Of a stretch of 62,212 nucleotides of DNA, positions 35,726-45,383 are shown piece by piece. The DNA lies in the NCBI RefSeq assembly GCF_030769565.1, contig NZ_JAVCAP010000036.1, positions 1 through 62,212 on the forward strand, read 5' to 3'. The stretch is from Methylophilus aquaticus (GTDB lineage Bacteria; Pseudomonadota; Gammaproteobacteria; Burkholderiales; Methylophilaceae). The stretch's first letter is position 1. Each line of letters opens with the position of its first letter. The notes beneath the pieces are model-generated. The model was not told where the DNA came from. It searched no databases and saw only the letters and a program-made list of their open reading frames with translations. A program made the position numbers and the translations under genes.

Positions 35726-36748
35726 CTAGCTGCCGTTTTTCAATTGCTGAATTTTCAGTGTAATCTGGGCGCCCTGCTCTTTATCCAGCGCGCTGACAGG
35801 CAATTGCAGTGACTCCAGTGCCGGCAGATCTTTTTGCGCAAAGGCCACGCGAGATAAAGCCAACATGGCGTCAAGGTCACGCTGGTTTAACACATAAGCC
35901 TTGCGCAAGTCGCGTTTGGCCAGCTCCAACTGTTGCAAGCCTTCTTCAGCCAGGCCAAGAAAATACCACGCATCGGCTGAGCCAGGCTCTTCAGCAATCC
36001 ACTGGCTGGCAATCACTTTTAGTGTCTGCCACTCCTCATTCTGGTAAGGAATCACCACCTGCATAAAGTACGGACGTTGCGCCATAGGCAAAGCCCAGAA
36101 TGGCATCTCCTGCGTTTTCAGAGAAGTGATCTCAGGCGAGGCCATCAACTCCTTGATCCACTCTACCGGCAAGCTGTAATAAAAAGCACGGTGCCCCGGG
36201 CTTTTAAAAGTCGTCAATCCAATCAGGTTAAAGTCCTGATCAAATAACGCCCCGCCGCTAGACCCCATTGAAAAGGAAGCGTTGGATCGCACAATCAGGC
36301 CGCCATCATAGCGATGGATGCCTTTAATATTGCCATAGGAAGGCTGAGGCACTGGCGCGGCCGCTGGAAAGCTGAGGCTGAACACCTCCTCTTCATACTT
36401 GAGCGTCGTGCTGTCACGCATTGGAATCGGCTTAAATGGCAGCGGGTCAAATTTCAACAGGCAAATATCTCGCCTCCAGTGAGCCTTAAGCGCAATCGGC
36501 TGATAACCATCCCGGAATTTGGCAATATTCGCACCATTACTGTTTGCCAGTACATGACAATTGGTTGCCACATACTCTGGACTGACCACCACACCAGATC
36601 CTCTGCCATTGGAGCCGCCGGGCATGTCGGTAGTCACCATGACAATGGAATGACTTAACTCCAGGGTCTCTACCATGCTCGGCTGTGCTTGCGCCAGAGC
36701 CCGGCAAAAGAGCAATCCAACGGCAGTCATTATTAGTGGCTTCATCAT
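35726..36748 (-). CDS. Trypsin-like periplasmic serine protease with TPR-like tail
   Basis: A 340-residue protein with a signal peptide (MKPLIMTAVGLLFCRALAQA). The protease part has the triad in ATNCHVLA (His), DICLLKFD (Asp) and GSSGGALF (Ser), and the opening SVVVSP-like strand GRGSGVVVSPEYVA. The last 100 residues look like two TPR helical hairpins (AWYFLGLAEEGLQQLELAKRD). There is no PDZ domain, unlike DegP. I set the start at 36748, where the signal peptide begins; the frame is open to 36862, but those 38 residues would bury the signal. The substrate is unknown. Confidence 0.8.
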   Translation of the reverse strand: MMKPLIMTAVGLLFCRALAQAQPSMVETLELSHSIVMVTTDMPGGSNGRGSGVVVSPEYVATNCHVLANSNGANIAKFRDGYQPIALKAHWRRDICLLKFDPLPFKPIPMRDSTTLKYEEEVFSLSFPAAAPVPQPSYGNIKGIHRYDGGLIVRSNASFSMGSSGGALFDQDFNLIGLTTFKSPGHRAFYYSLPVEWIKELMASPEITSLKTQEMPFWALPMAQRPYFMQVVIPYQNEEWQTLKVIASQWIAEEPGSADAWYFLGLAEEGLQQLELAKRDLRKAYVLNQRDLDAMLALSRVAFAQKDLPALESLQLPVSALDKEQGAQITLKIQQLKNGS

Positions 36749-37024
36749 CAATCCCGGATTTTTATAAAGGAATAAGTTAACAACCCTGAAAATATGACCA
36801 TGCGCCCATGCAATTGTTTGCTGATCGCGAAAATATTTATGTGCGTAAAGCATTTCTGACAAACAAATCAGAGATTACCTACTGCTTGCTTGTAGCCAAG
36901 CGTCTTTATCATTACATTACTGGTCTTGATTCAGCACACCGTATCACCCAGCCCAATGGTTGGCGTAAGCGCATTTTTACGTCATAGATAAAGCGTTTGC
37001 AGTTCGGATAAATGGCCTCTAAAA
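36749..37024. other. Intergenic region upstream of the protease gene
   Basis: 276 bases with no gene. They should contain the promoter of the minus-strand protease gene. I see no convincing hairpin or operator. A short string CCTCTAAAAAT at 37015-37025 recalls the MITE end but has no partner. Confidence 0.35.
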
Positions 37025-37336
37025 ATGTACCCTCCAAAATCATACATGGTTCCCAAGATGATCTTTGTCAATGTATTGGCACTCATCATGATCACCTTTG
37101 AACAACACGCCCCGGCAGAGGTTAAAACCAACCCCACAGAGCCACTGATGCAAACACATACTGCACTGCCGCAATTGCAGGCAGTGCCCTTCAAAAAACA
37201 AGTAAACGCATCGCAAAAACCTGCTGCTGCCAAAAGAACGGTTTTACATACGCACAAAAACAAAAGACATCGGGATCCGCACCTGATCAGCGTCAGCGCC
37301 ACGCCGATAAACTGCTGCTTCAGGGGAAACCTCTAG
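37025..37336 (+). CDS. Small hypothetical exported or membrane-anchored protein
   Basis: I do not recognise this protein. A start at 37046 (MVPKMIFVNVLALIMITFEQ) would give a hydrophobic N-terminus like a signal anchor, followed by a Lys/Gln/Ala-rich basic tail (KKQVNASQKPAAAKRT). A strong terminator follows the stop by 5 bases, which supports a transcript ending here. The codon pattern is not decisive and there is no strong ribosome site. It could be noise. Confidence 0.35.
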   Translation: MYPPKSYMVPKMIFVNVLALIMITFEQHAPAEVKTNPTEPLMQTHTALPQLQAVPFKKQVNASQKPAAAKRTVLHTHKNKRHRDPHLISVSATPINCCFRGNL

Positions 37337-37341
37337 TACTT

Positions 37342-37367
37342 AAAAGCCTCCATTCGGAGGCTTTTTT
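37342..37367. terminator. Bidirectional rho-independent terminator
   Basis: Stem AAAAGCCTCC/GGAGGCTTTT with an ATTC loop, flanked by As on the left and six Ts on the right. It separates the small ORF at 37025-37336 from the SbmA-like gene. Confidence 0.85.
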
Positions 37368-37423
37368 GTTGCAGGTCTTTGTCGGAGGCAATACACTGGC
37401 AAAAACATCATTAAGAAAAATCT

Positions 37424-38650
37424 ATGTTCAAGTCCTTTTTTCCTGATTCGCGCTGGTTCTGGCCTTCTGTCATTGTCTGGTCCATTATTTGTTGTGGTGT
37501 GTGGTTTGAATTTAGTGCTGCCTTGGGCACTATGCTGGGTCTGTCTATTGATGAAAAGGAGCCGGTGATCGGATTGGGGCATTTTGTCACCGATGCGTTC
37601 AAGCTGTTTTATCTCTATTACGCCATCAGCGTGGCACTGTTTGCAGCCTTCTGGTTTAAATACCAGCCGAGCCGCTGGCAATGGTGGTCTATCGTGGGCT
37701 CAGCCTTTATTCTGTTTTCAACTTACTATTCGGTGCAAGTGTCGGTCGCCATCAATAACTGGCGCCGTCCATTTTTTGATGCCGTACAGGCCGCGCTGTC
37801 ACCCAACTCAAAGGTGACGACAGCAGAACTGTATATGCTGATGCTGCAATTTGCCGAAATCGCGTTTGTGGCAATTTTCATTTATGTCATCACGCGCTTT
37901 TTTGTCAGCCACTATATTTTCCGCTGGCGCACGGCCATGAACACCTTTTACACCAGCCAGTGGCCGCAAGTGCGCAATATTGAAGGTGCTTCGCAACGGG
38001 TGCAGGAAGACACCATGCGCTTCGCCACCATCATGGAAGGCCTGGGCGTCTCGATGGTTGAAGCAGTCATGACGCTTTTCGCGTTTTTGCCTGTGCTGTG
38101 GAGTCTCTCTTCTTACGTCAGTGAGCTACCGGTATTCGGACAGATACCTGCGCCCTTGTTCTCGGCAGCGATTGCCTGGTCACTGTTTGGCACATTATTA
38201 CTGGCCGCCGTGGGGATCAAACTGCCGGGGCTGGAGTTCAAAAACCAGCGCGTAGAAGCAGCCTACCGCAAAGAACTGGTTTACGGCGAAGATGATGCGG
38301 CGCGTGCGCAACCGGCAACACTGTCAGAGCTGTTTGCAGATGTTCGCAAGAACTACTTCCGACTGTATTTTCACTATATGTATTTCAATGTGGCGCGCAG
38401 CCTGTATTTACAAGCAGACAATATCTTTGCCTACCTGATTCTGGTGCCAACCATTGCCGCAGGAAAAATCACCTTTGGTCTGCTGCAACAAATACTGACG
38501 GCATTCTCGCAAGTCAGTAATTCATTCCAGTATCTGGTCAATTCCTGGACCACGATTGTCGAACTGTTGTCTGTCTACAAACGACTCACCGCATTTGAAG
38601 CGGCGATACAGCATGAGGCATTGCCCGAGATTGAGCGGACAACGCATTAA
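37424..38650 (+). CDS. sbmA: SbmA/BacA-family peptide transporter
   Basis: SbmA/BacA proteins are inner-membrane, proton-driven importers of proline-rich peptides, microcin-type antibiotics and vitamin B12-like compounds. The 408-residue protein opens [20 protein letters not shown], close to SbmA, and has about seven to eight membrane segments and the family stretch [21 protein letters not shown]. There is no ATP-binding domain, so it is not a full ABC transporter. Length matches. A terminator follows directly. B12 uptake is an interesting possibility given cobTSC in the window, but they are 34 kb apart. Confidence 0.9.
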   Translation: MFKSFFPDSRWFWPSVIVWSIICCGVWFEFSAALGTMLGLSIDEKEPVIGLGHFVTDAFKLFYLYYAISVALFAAFWFKYQPSRWQWWSIVGSAFILFSTYYSVQVSVAINNWRRPFFDAVQAALSPNSKVTTAELYMLMLQFAEIAFVAIFIYVITRFFVSHYIFRWRTAMNTFYTSQWPQVRNIEGASQRVQEDTMRFATIMEGLGVSMVEAVMTLFAFLPVLWSLSSYVSELPVFGQIPAPLFSAAIAWSLFGTLLLAAVGIKLPGLEFKNQRVEAAYRKELVYGEDDAARAQPATLSELFADVRKNYFRLYFHYMYFNVARSLYLQADNIFAYLILVPTIAAGKITFGLLQQILTAFSQVSNSFQYLVNSWTTIVELLSVYKRLTAFEAAIQHEALPEIERTTH

Positions 38651-38661
38651 TTGCTTTCACC

Positions 38662-38685
38662 AAAAGGGCCATCAGGCCCTTTTTT
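38662..38685 (+). terminator. Rho-independent terminator of sbmA
   Basis: Stem AAAAGGGCC/GGCCCTTTT around an ATCA loop, followed by a T run, 12 bases after the sbmA stop. Confidence 0.88.
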
Positions 38686-38852
38686 ATTGCCTTGCAGAAT
38701 CAAGGCCATCATCCCACATTGCACCATTCTGAATTCCATTTAAATGTCTGTATTGAAACGAACAAGCTTTATAAAATAGATGCATTAAGCTGGTTGCGAT
38801 TGATGCTTCCTGCAGCAAAACCCCGTGATGACATCTGGAATCGGAGAACACC

Positions 38853-39896
38853 ATGAAAACAGCCGCCTATGGCGTACAAAACGCGACCACGCCAGTCGCC
38901 CCCATGAGCATAGACCGTCGTGAGCCAGGCCCACACGATGTACTGATAGATATTGCATATTGCGGCATTTGTCACTCAGACATTCATCAGGCCAGAAATG
39001 AATGGGGCGGTGGCTCACTTTACCCGATGGTGCCGGGCCATGAAATTGTGGGCCGCGTCAACAAAGTCGGCACGCATGTAACAAAATTCAAGCTGGGGCA
39101 ACTGGTTGGCGTCGGCTGTATGGTCGACGCCTGCCGCCACTGCGAAGAGTGCCATGCCGGTGAAGAGCAATACTGCGACAACACGGTGTTTACATATAAC
39201 GCCAAAGATCCAAAACACGGCGGGCTGACCTTTGGCGGCTATTCAGAACGCATTACCGTGGATGAACACTTTGTGCTTAGCGTACCGGAGAATCTGGACA
39301 CCAAAGCGGTGGCGCCATTATTGTGTGCGGGCATTACCCTGTATTCACCCCTGCGCCACTGGGATGTGCAGCCAGGGCAGAAAGTCGGCATTATCGGCCT
39401 CGGCGGCCTCGGCCATATGGGGGTGAAACTGGCCGCAGCCATGGGTGCGCATGTGGTGATGATTACCACCTCTGCCAGCAAAGCCGCGGACGCCACCAGA
39501 TTGGGCGCACATGAGGTGCTGATCTCAAAAGATGCGGATGACATGGCCAAACATGCGGCCAGTTTCGACCTGATTATCGATACTGTCCCGGTCGCCCATG
39601 ATCTCAACCCCTATATCGGCTTGCTCAAACGTGACAAAACCATCGTCCTGGTGGGGCCGCTGGACCCGCTGGAGGTGCATGGCGCCAACCTGATCACCAA
39701 GCGCCGCCAGGTGGCTGGCTCATTGATTGGCGGCATTGCCGAAACCCAGGAAATGCTCGATTTTTGTGGCAAACACAATATCGTGAGTGATGTGGAAATG
39801 ATATGCGCCGCTGACATCAATGAAGCCTATGCGCGCATGCTGAAAAGCGATGTCAAATACCGCTTTGTGATTGATATCGCTTCGCTTAAATCATAA
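38853..39896 (+). CDS. Zinc NADP-dependent alcohol dehydrogenase (YahK/cinnamyl-alcohol type)
   Basis: This cytosolic enzyme interconverts aldehydes and alcohols. The 347-residue protein has the catalytic zinc site CGICHSDIHQ (Cys at about 38) with PGHEIVG, and the structural zinc loop CRHCEECHAGEEQYC. The cofactor motif is GIIGLGGLGHMGVKLA, followed by a TTSASK stretch whose serine suggests NADPH, as in YahK. Length matches. In a methylotroph it may detoxify formaldehyde-derived or longer aldehydes; this is inferred. No operon partners. Confidence 0.92.
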   Translation: MKTAAYGVQNATTPVAPMSIDRREPGPHDVLIDIAYCGICHSDIHQARNEWGGGSLYPMVPGHEIVGRVNKVGTHVTKFKLGQLVGVGCMVDACRHCEECHAGEEQYCDNTVFTYNAKDPKHGGLTFGGYSERITVDEHFVLSVPENLDTKAVAPLLCAGITLYSPLRHWDVQPGQKVGIIGLGGLGHMGVKLAAAMGAHVVMITTSASKAADATRLGAHEVLISKDADDMAKHAASFDLIIDTVPVAHDLNPYIGLLKRDKTIVLVGPLDPLEVHGANLITKRRQVAGSLIGGIAETQEMLDFCGKHNIVSDVEMICAADINEAYARMLKSDVKYRFVIDIASLKS

Positions 39897-40077
39897 GTTT
39901 GTATGCGCGGCGCGCGACAGCTTGGCGCAGGCAGCCTCATTATCAGGCAGCCCGGTGTTTACCTACCTAATCAAGGACTTCCGGCATTAGCCAACAAACA
40001 CTCCAGAGAGTTATCCACAAAAAATGTGGAGAGAATGCTGTCAGTGCATGTGGAGGCCAAGAGTGCAAGCGTCAAGC

Positions 40078-40299
40078 TTAATCTTCTTCATCCGTTGTAT
40101 CCAGACTAGGCCTGGGCTTGTTGGCATTACATTCAAATCCGGCCTTTTCAAGTGCAATACGATAATCACAAGTCGGCAAATGGCCTTCGAGCAAGCCGTT
40201 GATTTTGGTGGTCTCCTGCTTGCAGAACACGCACCGATAGCGGTGTGCCTGCCCTTCGTAATGCTCTTGCGGATAGTCGATATAAAATGATTTTTTCAT
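40078..40299 (-). CDS. Small zinc-finger-like protein
   Basis: A 73-residue protein with the possible zinc ligands RCVFCKQ (Cys-X2-Cys) and HLPTC (His-X3-Cys) 15 residues later, between a basic N-terminus (MKKSFYIDYPQ) and an acidic tail. This recalls a C2HC zinc finger or a degenerate zinc ribbon; function unknown. ATG at 40299 has a good GGAGAG ribosome site; a TTG at 40311 would place that site inside the gene. It stands alone. Confidence 0.65.
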   Translation of the reverse strand: MKKSFYIDYPQEHYEGQAHRYRCVFCKQETTKINGLLEGHLPTCDYRIALEKAGFECNANKPRPSLDTTDEED

Positions 40300-40364
40300 A
40301 GCTCTCTCCAAGTGACGAATTTATCGTACGCCGAGTAGGCGTCAGAGGCAAGGCTCGAAAAGGC

Positions 40365-40396
40365 AATAAAAAAGACCTGGCCCCGGCCAGGTCTTT
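40365..40396 (-). terminator. Rho-independent terminator of the Tim44-like gene
   Basis: A perfect stem AAAGACCTGGCC/GGCCAGGTCTTT (40371-40396) with a T run on the minus strand, 23 bases past the stop of the Tim44-like gene. Confidence 0.88.
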
Positions 40397-40418
40397 TGAG
40401 TACGGCCAATGGACGCAA

Positions 40419-41279
40419 TCAGGCCACTTGCTGTATCCCTGCCAGCAACCAGGGAGCATTGCTACGCTGCAAGGCTTTCTGCAAATGCCAGATTTCATCA
40501 ATCTGCTCGACAGGGCCATCATTCTCACGCAACTGGCCGGTATAGCGTACGCTGGCGATCGTGTAATCACCTTCAGTCACCACTTCCAGCAGCTCTGCAT
40601 CAATGCTGACCACATCCGTCACCTGCGTGGCGTCACCGCGTTCCTGCATTTGCAGGCTGATTTCGGCATACACTTCCGGCGTCGTGTATTCACGTACATC
40701 ATTCAGATCTCTGCGATCATTGGCGGCCTGCAAACGGATAAACCAGGCCTTGGCACTGCGCAAAAAACCCTCCATCGGGAAATCATCAGGAATCGTCAAT
40801 GCCTGTGGTGTGCCTGCGCCAGTGCTGATACCACTGGTGATGCCGCTATTGTAGGTATTTTCGCTGCGAAACCCGGCGGGCGGATAACCACTGCCCGCAC
40901 TCGCATAGCGCATGTTTGCAGGCTGGGGTTTGCGCAACTTGTTGACCAGAAATACCAGGAATGCGGCACCGGCCACCACCATGAGTATCATGCTCAGATT
41001 ATTGGCAAAGTCGCCCAATCCACCATGGGAGAAGAGTGTGGCTAATCCAGCACCGATTGCCAGCCCGGCCAAAGGCCCCAACCATCGGTTGGCACCGCCT
41101 GGTTGCGCCGGGGCTGCGGGTTGCGGCGCAGGCTCAGGTGCGCGCTGCATTTGCTTGGTGGGTGCAGACCGGTTTTTACCAAAGCTGCTGCCTCCGCCAA
41201 ACCGTTTGGCTTCTGCCACGCTACCCAATAAACTCAAACAGGTCAGTACAACCATCCATACCATCCAAAAACGTTTCAT
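40419..41279 (-). CDS. Tim44-like domain protein
   Basis: A 286-residue protein with an N-terminal signal or membrane anchor (RFWMVWMVVLTCLSLLGSVAEA), a low-complexity Gly/Ala/Pro linker, two further hydrophobic segments (about 65-80 and 85-105) and a C-terminal Tim44-like domain (about 140-286: FLRSAKAWFIRLQAANDRRDLNDVREYTTPEVYAEI pattern). Bacterial Tim44-like proteins are membrane-bound and of unclear role, perhaps in transport or envelope work. I place the start at 41279; a start at 41297 would add MMLKEH. A terminator follows. Confidence 0.85.
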   Translation of the reverse strand: MKRFWMVWMVVLTCLSLLGSVAEAKRFGGGSSFGKNRSAPTKQMQRAPEPAPQPAAPAQPGGANRWLGPLAGLAIGAGLATLFSHGGLGDFANNLSMILMVVAGAAFLVFLVNKLRKPQPANMRYASAGSGYPPAGFRSENTYNSGITSGISTGAGTPQALTIPDDFPMEGFLRSAKAWFIRLQAANDRRDLNDVREYTTPEVYAEISLQMQERGDATQVTDVVSIDAELLEVVTEGDYTIASVRYTGQLRENDGPVEQIDEIWHLQKALQRSNAPWLLAGIQQVA

Positions 41280-41493
41280 GTGTTCCTTTAACATCAAGAT
41301 TAAAAACAGACCATACGATCATGCCCCTCCCGTCATTGTACGCAGTAAACTGAATGCCGGGATACTTGTCTGACTGATATAGACATGACAAGGTTGCATT
41401 GCAATACCCTAGGCACGCATAAGCATGAAATGCCTTGGTCAAGCCAGCCATGCTGCCGCATAATAAGCAAATACAGGCATTGAAAGGAAACAT

Positions 41494-41748
41494 ATGTTTA
41501 AATCAACACTGTTCAAAGTAAAACAATGGTTGTGGACCCGATGGCAATCCCTGCTGGGCACCGACCGTGCCTACACCAGGTATCTCAAGCATTTCGAGCA
41601 TTACCAGACCAAGGTAGTCGATGGTGCATTGCAACAATCCCTGAATATCCAGCCCATGAGCAAAGAGGCTTTTTTATCAGCCTGGCAAAAAAAACCGCTC
41701 ACACCAAAAGCAAAATCTTGTGGCTGTTCATCTGGCGGCTGCCACTAG
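41494..41748 (+). CDS. Small cysteine-tailed protein, perhaps YbdD/YjiX-like
   Basis: An 84-residue basic protein. The middle (DRAYTRYLKHFEHYQ and NIQPMSKEAFLSAW) faintly resembles YbdD/YjiX proteins, which have Tyr-X2-Tyr and PM(S/T)-X2-E-F patterns. It ends in a metal-binding-like CGCSSGGCH. AAAGGAAACAT precedes the ATG. A KTSC-domain gene follows 15 bases later and is probably co-transcribed. The function is unknown; I would not name it without a search. Confidence 0.65.
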   Translation: MFKSTLFKVKQWLWTRWQSLLGTDRAYTRYLKHFEHYQTKVVDGALQQSLNIQPMSKEAFLSAWQKKPLTPKAKSCGCSSGGCH

Positions 41749-41763
41749 GGCCTCATCCCGCTC

Positions 41764-42024
41764 ATGGAAATGACCAAAGTCTATGCCGGGAAGTTACGTG
41801 CCATCGGCTATGATGCAGCCAAGCGCCTGTTAAGGATCGAACTGGAAGATGGCAGTGCACTGGAGCATGCCAATGTCGGTGCAAGTATCTGGCATGCGCT
41901 GCAAAATGCCGGTGCGCAATGGAGTTACTACCGGGACCATATTGAAGAAGAGTTCACCGCCAGGCGCGTGTCAACGCCTTCTGTCACTGGCGGTAAAAAT
42001 CCGCTGGATGATCTGTTCGGCTAG
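41764..42024 (+). CDS. KTSC domain protein
   Basis: An 86-residue protein built of one KTSC domain: SKLRAIGYD-like strand KLRAIGYDAAKRLLRIEL, then ALEHANVGASIWHALQNA and YYRDHIEEEFTARRV. KTSC domains occur alone or fused to lysyl-tRNA synthetase-like proteins and may bind RNA; the function of stand-alone forms is unknown. It lies 15 bases after the Cys-tailed protein gene, so the two form a small operon. Confidence 0.8.
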   Translation: MEMTKVYAGKLRAIGYDAAKRLLRIELEDGSALEHANVGASIWHALQNAGAQWSYYRDHIEEEFTARRVSTPSVTGGKNPLDDLFG

Positions 42025-42108
42025 ATAGCAGGCAGGCATTATCTACAGCCGCTTGCATGCAGATTAAGTCCCAGCCTCAACAATAGTAGACGCAATGATG
42101 ATGCACAC

Positions 42109-42363
42109 TTACATTGAAAAATCCGAAGACATGTCCATCGTATTGGGGCCCTCGGAAACCGGCGCAGCCGCTGGCTGCTCGCTGAGCCACGCCGCATAGG
42201 CGCGCTGCTCGGCAGCAGATAATGCCAACACCTCATGTTGGCTCAAGCTTTGAAATGACCGACCATCTGTAGTCACATCTTCACTCGCCTGCGCCCGCAG
42301 GCTCACCATACAGGCCAGCAGCCCCAATAACATCCAATCCTTCAACGTAAACCTAAACCACAT
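42109..42363 (-). CDS. Small exported hypothetical protein
   Basis: An 84-residue protein with a signal peptide (FTLKDWMLLGLLACMVSLRAQAS, cleavage likely after AQA) and a short helical Ala/Ser-rich mature part ending in a Met-rich tail (MDMSSDFSM). I chose ATG at 42363, preceded by GAGG; the frame opens at 42393. No family recognised. Confidence 0.5.
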   Translation of the reverse strand: MWFRFTLKDWMLLGLLACMVSLRAQASEDVTTDGRSFQSLSQHEVLALSAAEQRAYAAWLSEQPAAAPVSEGPNTMDMSSDFSM

Positions 42364-42436
42364 GCCAACAACCTCGACAAAATCATCCAGCAACAGATTC
42401 TATGCCAGTATACTTCACTGCTTCAATGGGAAAACG

Positions 42437-42952
42437 TCATGAATGGGTAGTGTTAGCCAAGGCTTGCCATAACAAATATACCCGGCAGTCAAACTCATAT
42501 TGCGGATACTCGGGTTCCATATGCATGCATAGCTGGTAAAAAGCCTTGTCGTGATCCCGCTCCTTCAAATGCGCCAGTTCGTGTACCACGATCATTTTAA
42601 GAAATGCCAGTGGCGCAGTTTTAAAAAATGCCGAAATGCGGATTTCTTTCTTAGCCTTGAGCTTGCCACCCTGTACCCGTGAAATGGCAGTGTTCAAGCC
42701 CAGCGTTTGTTTTTCGATGGTCAGGCGGTTATCAAAAGTGACCTTGTCCAGCAAGGGTGCATTTTTGAGGTAACGTTGCTTGAGATCAACACAAAAATCA
42801 TACAAGGCTTTGTCACTCTGAATTGCGTGCTGCTGCGGATAACGCTGCTGTAAATAGACCCCTAACTGTCCTTGCGCGTGCAACTGCCCGATCTGGGCAT
42901 GCAAATGGGCAGGATAATTCGGCAGGTATCGCTGGATTAATTGTGTGGACAT
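42437..42952 (-). CDS. YgjP-like (M48/DUF45) metal-dependent hydrolase
   Basis: A 171-residue cytosolic zinc metallopeptidase-like protein with HELAHLKERDH (HExxH, about residue 124) and the third ligand region FYQLCMHMEPEY. This matches the DUF45/YgjP (WLM-type) family, whose substrate is not known, although the N-terminal half is divergent (RYLPNYPAHLHAQIGQLHAQ). It stands alone, divergent from the frameshifted diguanylate cyclase gene. Confidence 0.8.
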   Translation of the reverse strand: MSTQLIQRYLPNYPAHLHAQIGQLHAQGQLGVYLQQRYPQQHAIQSDKALYDFCVDLKQRYLKNAPLLDKVTFDNRLTIEKQTLGLNTAISRVQGGKLKAKKEIRISAFFKTAPLAFLKMIVVHELAHLKERDHDKAFYQLCMHMEPEYPQYEFDCRVYLLWQALANTTHS

Positions 42953-43180
42953 ATGCTCATATTAAAGCGGAATTACACCTCGTGGGTCAACGTGGTCTGA
43001 TTACAAGTTTCCAGTATGGCATCCCGCATGTGTATGCAATAGCGCAAAAAACCAATCCACATCCATAGTTGCTAAGATGGATTATGTAGGTGTAGAGTTA
43101 CTCATCAGGCGATCATACTGGACGCTTGACAGGGTCAGGCAGTCATCACTGGCCTGGGCTTGGATAAAAAAAGCCATCTC

Positions 43181-45074
43181 ATGAGCATGCATAAAAAGAT
43201 AATCACCCGCTTTGCCTTGGTGCAATGGATAGAGCTTGTGGTCGCGCTGACGTTACTTGGCGGCCTTGTTGCTTTCAATATTTACAATGAGCATGCACAA
43301 GTCGAAGCCAACGAACATGACCGGCTGATTACGCAGGCCAAGGTCATTTCAAAAAACATCGAATTCCAGTTTCAAGGAGCAAACCAGGCGCTGCTGGCCA
43401 TTATGCAGGCAATACCGGAGTGGCAGCGCTCCCCGGAGTTAGCCACTAACCGCTTGGCCAGCATGGCAAATGTGATGCCCGGTATTCGCGGCTTCGGTGT
43501 AATCGATGCCAAAGGCACGCTGATGTATAGCAATTTTCCGCAGTATATTGGCATGAACTTCAGCCACCGCGACTACTACAAAGCGGTCAGACAATCGCCC
43601 GATGCGGAAATGCTGTATGTTTCACCGCCGTTTAAAGGCATGCGCGAATATTGTCATCAACCTGACACGCATGATCCCCGGCAAGCACGGCGAGTTTGCT
43701 GGCATCGTCACAACCACACTTGACCCTGCGTATTTCAAACCATTGTTGGCATCGGTACTTTACGCGGCAGATAGTCGAAGCTCGCTGGTACATAGCAATG
43801 GCGCACTGTTTATCAGCGCACCGGAAACCGGTATACGGCAAGGAATGAATCTGGCAGTCCCCGGCTCTTTTTTTTCCCGGCATATGCGCAGTGGCAAAGC
43901 CGTCACGGTATTTAGCGGGCAACTTTACTCCACTAGAGAGTACCGCATGATTGCGCAAACAACACTGCCGTATCATCACTTGAAGCTGAATAGCACTTTG
44001 CTGGTGGCCGTCAGCCGTGATCTGGATAGGATCTTCAAGCACTGGCGGAATAGCGCGATCATCCAGGCAAGTTGCTTTATGATTTTTAGTGTGATCTCGC
44101 TGGCAATCTTATTTTTCTACCAGCGCAGTGAGCGTAAATACGCAAAAATTGCCTCTGATGCATCCCATGTGATCTTTCAGTCTGAAAAGCTGTTTCGCTC
44201 CACCTATGACTCTGCTGCTATCGGCATGGCCCTTGTCGAACTCACCGGCCGCTTTATGCAAGCAAACCGCGCTCTGTGCCAAATTGTCGGTTTCGACGAG
44301 ACCAGTTTATGCCAAAAAACCATCCAGCAAATCACGCACCACGATGACCTGCAAATCGACCAGTCACTGATGCAGGAGCTGCTGACTGGTCAGCGTGATA
44401 ACTACCAGATTGAAAAGCGCTTTATTCACCACAATGGTTTTATCCTATGGACGCTACTGACTTACTCATCCCTCAAAGACGAGACCGGCGACATCTTGCA
44501 CCTTGTAGTACAAATACAAGATATTACCGAATACAAGTCCCTACAGGAAAAACTGCAGGCACAAGCCAATCACGACTTTCTGACCGGACTGCCCAATCGA
44601 CGCTACTTTATGGACAGAGCCAGCGACGAGCTTGCAAGATGGAATCGTTATGGCGGCTCCCTTACTTTTCTGATGATAGATATTGATCACTTCAAAAGAA
44701 TTAATGACAACTACGGCCATCACGCGGGAGACAGTGTGCTGCAACGGTTCAGCGAACTATGCAAACTGCAGTTACGCGATATCGATTTAATATGTCGATA
44801 TGGTGGTGAAGAATTTGCTGTGTTGTTACCCGAAACCAACCTCGAGCAAGCGCTTGAAATCGCAGAACGTCTGCGCGCAAGTACCGCCAGTAGTGCATTT
44901 ACACTAAACAGTCAGCAGTCTATTCATCTGACCATTTCGATTGGTGTTGCAGTAGCACAGGGGAAGCAAGCCAGCCTAGAGCGATTACTGGTGAAAACGG
45001 ATGCCGCTCTCTACAACGCCAAGCAGTCAGGACGAAACAAGGTCAGTGTTGCACCCTCCAGGGCCGCTTGTTAA
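43181..45074 (+). pseudogene. Diguanylate cyclase (dCache-PAS-GGEEF) with a frameshift near 43646
   Basis: A membrane receptor in two frames. The first part (43181-about 43646) has an N-terminal membrane helix (LVVALTLLGGLVAFNIY) and the start of a periplasmic Cache domain. The homology then jumps to the +1 frame (INLTRMIPGKHGEF), continues with a second membrane helix (about 43-50% along), a PAS domain and a GGDEF-family domain with YGGEEFAVLLPE. Reading across the join, the spacing PPFK to INL suggests a loss of two bases in the GCGCG stretch at 43641-43647, with the expected residue series KGMR(G/A)NIVINL. If the sequence is correct, the full receptor cannot be made, although the second frame could give a truncated protein. 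Confidence 0.8.
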
Positions 45075-45203
45075 CCCAGCACTCGAGGGCGCCCTTTGCT
45101 GAAATATATGCTCACGTAATCGCCACGCAGATTGGTTGATTTAAACTAAACGCACACAACAAAAAGCCTGTTACAGTTAACAGCCCTACCAGGAGAACTG
45201 ATC

Positions 45204-45383
45204 ATGAACAAAGCACTGAAAGACGCAAAACTCGAAGCCCATCTGGATGCCATTGAGCAACACAAAGCCTTGCTGGAAAAACTCCACCTGAACGCCAATG
45301 AACATTTGGACCAAGTAGGAAACTCTCTGGAGCAACTGACCTTGACGCTGGAGGAGTATCTCAAACTGCTTGGCATCCCATAA
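45204..45383 (+). CDS. Small coiled-coil protein, unknown
   Basis: A 59-residue protein, MNKALKDAKLEAHLDAIEQH onward, rich in Leu, Glu and Lys with heptad-like leucines (HKALLEKLHLN, LEQLTLTLEEYLKLL), so it is likely a helical or coiled-coil protein. AGGAG lies 8 bases before the ATG, and the reading frame is clean. It stands alone between the frameshifted cyclase gene and the histidine kinase. No family recognised; function unknown. Confidence 0.65.
   Translation: MNKALKDAKLEAHLDAIEQHKALLEKLHLNANEHLDQVGNSLEQLTLTLEEYLKLLGIP

Noticed and set aside
37012-37030. CCTCTAAAAAT string resembling the MITE end
   Set aside because: No second inverted repeat or target duplication was found.
40011-40019. 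Perfect DnaA box TTATCCACA with a nearby TGTGGA
   Set aside because: A single box with no AT-rich unwinding region, no cluster and no replication gene nearby; not an origin.
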